Below, in pieces: positions 59,902 to 64,000 of a stretch of DNA of 64,000 bases. Below the pieces are notes generated by a model. The model was not told where the DNA came from. It searched no databases and saw only the letters and a program-made list of their open reading frames with translations. The stretch's first letter is position 1, and every line of letters begins with the position of its first letter. Origin of the DNA: CADCVW01 sp964251385 (GTDB lineage: Bacteria > Pseudomonadota > Alphaproteobacteria > Sphingomonadales > Sphingomonadaceae); NCBI GenBank assembly GCA_964251385.1, contig CAXUJK010000002.1:186001-250000 (forward strand), read 5' to 3'. The translations under genes were made by a program, and so were the position numbers.

Positions 59902-62292
59902 ATGTCGGAGCAGGCACAAGGGTCGCGGATCGGTCGGTTGACGGCGCTGTTGCTGGCGGGGAGCGCGACGATCTGTGCCCAGCCCGTGCTCGCGCAGTCG
60001 GGCACCCCGCCTCCGGCGCAGCTCGAGGACCCGAACGCGGCACCCCAGCCGCGGGTCGAGACCGCGCCCCAGGTGGTGAACGCCTCGCCGGCACCGCCCG
60101 AGGTCGACGACAGCGGCCTTGGCGACATCATCGTCACCGCGACGCGCCGTTCCGAAAACCTGCAGGACGTGCCGATCAGCATCTCCGCGATCGGGTCCGA
60201 ACAGCTCGCCTCGCGCGGCGTCGCGGCGACCAACGATCTGGGCGCGGTCGTCCCCAACCTCCAGGTCAGCTCGCAATACGGCGAAACGCAACCCAACTTC
60301 TCGCTGCGCGGCGTCGGCGTCGCCAACGAGTTCGCCGCCAACACCGCATCGCCGATCGGGGTGTATGTCGACGAGGTCAGCCAGACGTTCCGCTACACGC
60401 ACGGCCTTCAGCTCTACGATCTCGACCGGGTCGAGGTCGTGCGCGGGCCGCAGGGGACCTTGTTCGGCCGCAACACGACGGGCGGCGCGGTCAGCATCTT
60501 CACGCGCCAGCCCCGATTGGGAGAGGCCAACGGCTACGTGACCGTGGGCTACGCAAATTTCGACCGCTACAAGCTGGCGGGCGCGTTCGAGGTCACGCCG
60601 GTCGCCGACACGGTCGGCCTCCGCGTCGCATTCACGCGCGGCAAGGGCGACGGCTATTTCCGCGAGCCCAATCGCGCGGGGTCGTTGAACAACGCCAAGA
60701 GCTACGGCGAATTGGACGACTTCGGCGCGCGTGCGATCCTGCGCGTCAAGGCCAACGACAAGCTCGACGTCTCGATCCGCGCTTTCTACTCGCGCGACGA
60801 GCCGATCGGGTATCCGCTGCAATATGTCGGGCTGGTCGGCGGCGAGGGCGGCACCGACGCCTTCGGCAGCACGCGGGACGGGCTGAGCTTCAAGGAAGTC
60901 TCGCTCGACCGCGGCGGCGAGTTCATCACCGAATCCTACGGCGGCTCGCTCAACATCCGGTACGACATCAACGAGAACATCTCGGTGACGTCCGTCACGG
61001 GCTACACCGACTCGATCTACAAGCTGACGCTCGACAACGACGGCACGCAGCTCGACGTCTACGCGATCCAGTACGATTCCGAAGGCAAGGATTTCAGCCA
61101 GGACCTCCGCTTCGGCTACGACAGCGAGCGCTTCAAGGGCCTGATCGGCTTCTACTACGGCAAGGACAGCATCCTGTCCGACAACCAGGTCCGCGCGTAC
61201 AACGTGCTTCCCGATGCGACGAGTCCGGCGACGTTCAATCCCGGCGTCGCGTCGTCGCTCAACGTCGCCTTCGGCTACGAGCAGAAGCGCGAGACGTTCG
61301 CGGTCTACGGGGAAGGCACGTTCGGGATCACCGAACAGCTCGATCTGACGCTCGGCGCGCGCTACACCAAGGACAAATTGAAGTTCCTCGACGCGTTCTC
61401 GACGCCGTTCACGGATTTTCCCGGCACGGCGCTGTTCGATCTCTACCGCGATTTCAACCTGCGCAACAACTATGACAACCTGTCCGGCCGCGCGATCCTC
61501 AACTACGCGATCAACGACGACATCAAGACCTACATCAGCTTCAGCCGCGGCTTCCGCTCCGCGACGTATAACGGCTTCGGCTTCATCAGCCCCGAGGCGG
61601 TCTACTTCGTCGAGCCCGAAAAGCTCGACTCGCTCGAATTCGGCTTCAAGACGCGGTTCGCCAACGATCGGCTGCAGCTCAACGGCGCGCTGTTCCGCTA
61701 CGACTACGGCAACCAGCAGATCCAGGAAGTCGTCGGCGGCGTCGCGTTCCTGCGCAGCCTCGATGCCAAGGTCAACGGCGCCGAACTCGAACTGCTCGCC
61801 AAGCCGGTCCGCGCGCTCACCCTGCGCGGATCGCTCGGCTACCTCGACACCAAATATGTGGGCGACAGCGCCGTCCTCAGCGGGGTCGACGTGTCGGGCA
61901 ACGACCTTCCGTTCGCGTCCAAGTTCACGCTGAGCTTCGGCGGCGACCTGACCGTCGGCGAAGTCGGCGGCGGCAACATCGTCGCGAGCGGCGAAGTCGC
62001 GTACAAGAGCAAGTTTTTCTATGATGTCTTCAACGACAACCAGCGTCCCGATCCCACTGGACTCTACGGGGCCGACGACAGAACGGATCTGGTCGGGTCC
62101 GACGGTTACGCGCTCGTCAACGCGCGCCTGAGTTACGTCCACCCGCGCTTCGCGATCGGGGCGTTCGCCAAGAACGTTTTCGACAAGGAGTATTACCCGT
62201 TCGGGTACGACACGGCCGGTGCGTTCGGCACCGTGTTGCTGACGCCGGGCACGCCGCGCACTTACGGCGTCGACGCGACGATCAAGTTCTAG
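59902..62292 (+). CDS. TonB-dependent outer membrane receptor
   Basis: A 796-residue receptor of the sphingomonad type. A signal peptide (RLTALLLAGSATICAQPVLAQ) is followed by a Pro/Ala-rich linker, the TonB box GDIIVTATRR, the plug domain (VEVVRGPQGTLFGRNTTGGA) and the 22-strand barrel, ending in Phe (DATIKF). Sphingomonads place such receptors in catabolic clusters to import poorly soluble substrates. The ATG at 59902 is correctly spaced from GGGGAG; the ATG six bases earlier is too close. The operator upstream links it to the regulon. Confidence 0.92.
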   Translation: MSEQAQGSRIGRLTALLLAGSATICAQPVLAQSGTPPPAQLEDPNAAPQPRVETAPQVVNASPAPPEVDDSGLGDIIVTATRRSENLQDVPISISAIGSEQLASRGVAATNDLGAVVPNLQVSSQYGETQPNFSLRGVGVANEFAANTASPIGVYVDEVSQTFRYTHGLQLYDLDRVEVVRGPQGTLFGRNTTGGAVSIFTRQPRLGEANGYVTVGYANFDRYKLAGAFEVTPVADTVGLRVAFTRGKGDGYFREPNRAGSLNNAKSYGELDDFGARAILRVKANDKLDVSIRAFYSRDEPIGYPLQYVGLVGGEGGTDAFGSTRDGLSFKEVSLDRGGEFITESYGGSLNIRYDINENISVTSVTGYTDSIYKLTLDNDGTQLDVYAIQYDSEGKDFSQDLRFGYDSERFKGLIGFYYGKDSILSDNQVRAYNVLPDATSPATFNPGVASSLNVAFGYEQKRETFAVYGEGTFGITEQLDLTLGARYTKDKLKFLDAFSTPFTDFPGTALFDLYRDFNLRNNYDNLSGRAILNYAINDDIKTYISFSRGFRSATYNGFGFISPEAVYFVEPEKLDSLEFGFKTRFANDRLQLNGALFRYDYGNQQIQEVVGGVAFLRSLDAKVNGAELELLAKPVRALTLRGSLGYLDTKYVGDSAVLSGVDVSGNDLPFASKFTLSFGGDLTVGEVGGGNIVASGEVAYKSKFFYDVFNDNQRPDPTGLYGADDRTDLVGSDGYALVNARLSYVHPRFAIGAFAKNVFDKEYYPFGYDTAGAFGTVLLTPGTPRTYGVDATIKF

Positions 62293-62311
62293 CCCCGCGA
62301 GCGGAGCGCGC

Positions 62312-62962
62312 TTAGAAGCGGACGGTCGCGCCCGCAGTCAGGGCCCATGGGTCGAGCCGGACGTTGCCCACGACAGGTGCGCCGCCGAACGTGCCGCGCG
62401 CCTGCGTGCGCAGGAACGCCTTCTTCGCGTCGACAAAGATCCCGAAGCGCGGCGTCAGCATGATGTCGGCACCGGCTTCGATCGCGGGGGACAGGTCGTT
62501 GTCGAGCTCGACGTCGCGGAACGCGCCGTCCTTGGTGCTGAACACGATCATGTACGCCGCGCCCACGCCGACATAGGGCTGGAACGTGCCCTGACGCAGC
62601 GGGCGATACTGCGCGGTCAGCGTGGCGGGTCCGTAGGTCGTCTCCATCAGCTTGCCGAACGGGGCGAGCGCATCCGACCCGTTGACATCGATGTGGGGAG
62701 GCAGGCCGACGGTCAGCGCGACCGCGAAATTGCGGCCGATGAAACGGCCCGCCTGGATCGTCGGCGTGTAATGCGACTTGGTCGATATGCCCGCGTTGGG
62801 AACGGGCGTTCCGGCCACGCTGAGCTTGATCTCGTCGGCGAGCGTCAGCTGCGTGATGCCGCCGCGCACGAACCAGCGCGCGGTATCGTCCTGTGCCACG
62901 GCCGGCGTCGCGCAGGTCGCGGCGAGCAGGATCGCCGCCGTTATCGAGATCGGTTTGCGCAT
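62312..62962 (-). CDS. OmpW-family outer membrane protein 1
   Basis: A 216-residue eight-stranded barrel protein of the OmpW/AlkL family. The signal peptide is ISITAAILLAATCATPAVAQ; FRPLRQGTFQPYVGVGAAY-like strands follow, and it ends in VRF. AlkL-type members let hydrophobic compounds diffuse laterally into the outer membrane. It follows the second OmpW gene by 10 bases on the same strand and converges on the TonB receptor. Uptake of the pathway substrate is an inference. Confidence 0.88.
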   Translation of the reverse strand: MRKPISITAAILLAATCATPAVAQDDTARWFVRGGITQLTLADEIKLSVAGTPVPNAGISTKSHYTPTIQAGRFIGRNFAVALTVGLPPHIDVNGSDALAPFGKLMETTYGPATLTAQYRPLRQGTFQPYVGVGAAYMIVFSTKDGAFRDVELDNDLSPAIEAGADIMLTPRFGIFVDAKKAFLRTQARGTFGGAPVVGNVRLDPWALTAGATVRF

Positions 62963-62972
62963 CTGAAAATTC

Positions 62973-63620
62973 CTAGAACCTGAACATTGCGCCGGCGGTC
63001 AGGATGACCGGATCGAGCTGAGCGACGGCGGTGACACGCGACGGGCCGAGATTTCCCGACGCGTTTGCGTCCCAGAAACCCTTCTTGGCATCGGCGAAGA
63101 CCGCGAAACGCCTGTCGACGTTGATCTCCACGCCGCCCTGCACCGTGAAGCCGTAGGCATCGCGGATGTTCAGGTCGGTGGCGAAGCGGTCGGTGTTCTT
63201 CCACACATGCTGCAGGCCGAGACCGGCTCCGACGTAGGGCGAGACCGTGCGACCGCGTAAGGGGTGGAAGGTCGCGGTCGCCGTGAAGATGCTGAATTCG
63301 TCGTTGCCGAGATTGGGGATGCCGGTCAGCGAGCCCGCGGGAAGGTTCGACGTCGTGGCGGGCGCGGTCGCGCTCAGCTGGACCGCAACCTTGGGCAACA
63401 CGAAGTAGCCGACGTCGAGGCTCGCGGTGACCCTCTTGGGCGTCCTGTAACCCGCCTGTGGGTCACGCACGCCGTCGACGAAGATGCGGCCCTTGTCGAC
63501 GAGGTCGATGTGGGTCACGCCGGCGCGAACGAAGGCGTTCGGCTGCGCCACGTCCTGCGCGATCGCGGGCGTCGCGCTGAACGAAGCAAGCAGCAATGCC
63601 GTCTTCACCAATCTCGTCAT
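62973..63620 (-). CDS. OmpW-family outer membrane protein 2
   Basis: A 215-residue paralogue of the neighbouring OmpW gene, with signal peptide (VKTALLLASFSATPAIAQ), the conserved FHPLRGRTVSPYVGAGLGLQ and a terminal FRF. I start at the ATG at 63620, which has GAGAG eight bases upstream; the ATG at 63635 lacks a ribosome site. The pair probably arose by duplication. Confidence 0.88.
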   Translation of the reverse strand: MTRLVKTALLLASFSATPAIAQDVAQPNAFVRAGVTHIDLVDKGRIFVDGVRDPQAGYRTPKRVTASLDVGYFVLPKVAVQLSATAPATTSNLPAGSLTGIPNLGNDEFSIFTATATFHPLRGRTVSPYVGAGLGLQHVWKNTDRFATDLNIRDAYGFTVQGGVEINVDRRFAVFADAKKGFWDANASGNLGPSRVTAVAQLDPVILTAGAMFRF

Positions 63621-63709
63621 CACGGGTTCTCTCATGTGTCAAAACGGAACTAGCCGGTTTGGGTAAATGGCCGGTTAAAGCCGTTTGGACCGTTTCGGTT
63701 TTCCGGGCG

Positions 63710-64000
63710 TCAGCCGTTGGCGGCGATCTTGACCGTTACCGGTGCGGCTTCCGTCACGGCCGGCTTGCGGCGACGCATAGCCGCGACCGTGGCGCGCGCG
63801 CCTGCCTCGGGCCGTGCGACGAGCGCATCGATCGTCGCGAAGCTCGCGCTTCCGTCCAGCAGCGCGTCGTGCTGCTTGATCGCGTCCTCGCGCGCGACGC
63901 CCAGCTTATGCACCGCGTCGATAACGTCGCGGCTCGTATGCTTGGCCATGACCTGCATGCGGAACCGGGCTTGTCCTTTCGGCACGGCCGGAAACTCGAC
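63710..64000 (-). CDS. Alpha-oxoamine synthase family PLP enzyme, C-terminal end (partial)
   Basis: The last ~96 residues of a gene entering from the right edge. The sequence VEFPAVPKGQARFRMQVMAK and the following HT match the conserved C-terminal block of 8-amino-7-oxononanoate synthase / glycine C-acetyltransferase enzymes (PxGxARxRxQxxAxHT), followed by a helical tail. The catalytic Lys and most of the fold lie outside the window, so the exact activity cannot be given. Confidence 0.75.
   Translation of the reverse strand, partial: VEFPAVPKGQARFRMQVMAKHTSRDVIDAVHKLGVAREDAIKQHDALLDGSASFATIDALVARPEAGARATVAAMRRRKPAVTEAAPVTVKIAANG

Noticed and set aside
59767..62142. A 791-codon open frame opposite the TonB receptor
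   Set aside because: It is an antisense shadow. Its composition mirrors the receptor, which has signal peptide, plug and barrel features.
1..64000. CRISPR arrays, insertion sequences or rRNA genes
   Set aside because: I found no regularly spaced direct repeats, no transposase frame and no rRNA-like stretch.

Overview
The window looks like a high-GC alphaproteobacterium, most likely a sphingomonad. The evidence is the TonB receptor and OmpW style of uptake genes, the ParB/DUF932/DUF2493/Toprim gene set typical of alphaproteobacterial conjugative elements, and an SOS box of the alphaproteobacterial GTTC-N7-GTTC type. It splits cleanly at about 38,049. To the left is an integrated mobile element whose far end lies outside the window. 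To the right is a chromosomal-type catabolic region.

Mobile element (1-38,049). It carries a heavy-metal efflux operon (czcC, cut by the window edge, and a His-rich periplasmic protein), an orphan gene flanked by two related 28-bp palindromes, and a maintenance block (DUF2493, Toprim, ParB-like, DUF932, SRAP). A DUF559-type nuclease stands opposite an SOS-controlled umuDC operon whose umuC is broken by one in-frame TGA. The right end holds a HigBA-like toxin-antitoxin pair with its operator, a tyrosine integrase with an excisionase-like C-terminal domain, and a displaced 3' half of tRNA-Thr(GGT) marking the attachment site.

Defence-like cargo (12,713-35,134). This is the best candidate for an undescribed system. 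Module A has two paralogous GHKL (MutL/Hsp90-fold) ATPases, a sigma-like HTH protein and a long DUF4338 (DruA-like) protein. Module B has an unrecognised 1,013-aa protein translationally coupled to a SNF2 helicase, converging on an operon of a 2,096-aa DruE-like DUF1998 helicase, a NERD-UvrD helicase and an unknown 330-aa protein. A decayed patatin-like gene lies between them. DruA- and DruE-like proteins together suggest kinship with Druantia, but the remaining genes match no type known to me.

Catabolic region (38,119-63,620). The genes encode a P450 with its ferredoxin, a Rieske oxygenase, SDRs, a luciferase-type flavin oxidoreductase, a 6-oxocamphor-hydrolase-like C-C hydrolase, CoA ligases, an acyl-CoA dehydrogenase, a MaoC hydratase, a thiolase-like protein lacking its cysteine paired with a DUF35 protein, a true thiolase, an enoyl-CoA hydratase and a CaiB transferase. 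A TonB receptor and two OmpW porins would handle uptake. Four copies of a palindrome, ACRAAYGWTTGTTYG, sit at the key promoters and probably bind the local TetR regulator. The set fits oxidation, retro-Claisen ring opening and beta-oxidation-like degradation of a cyclic (terpenoid- or steroid-like) compound. The substrate is not known. The window ends in the C-terminus of an alpha-oxoamine synthase-family gene.
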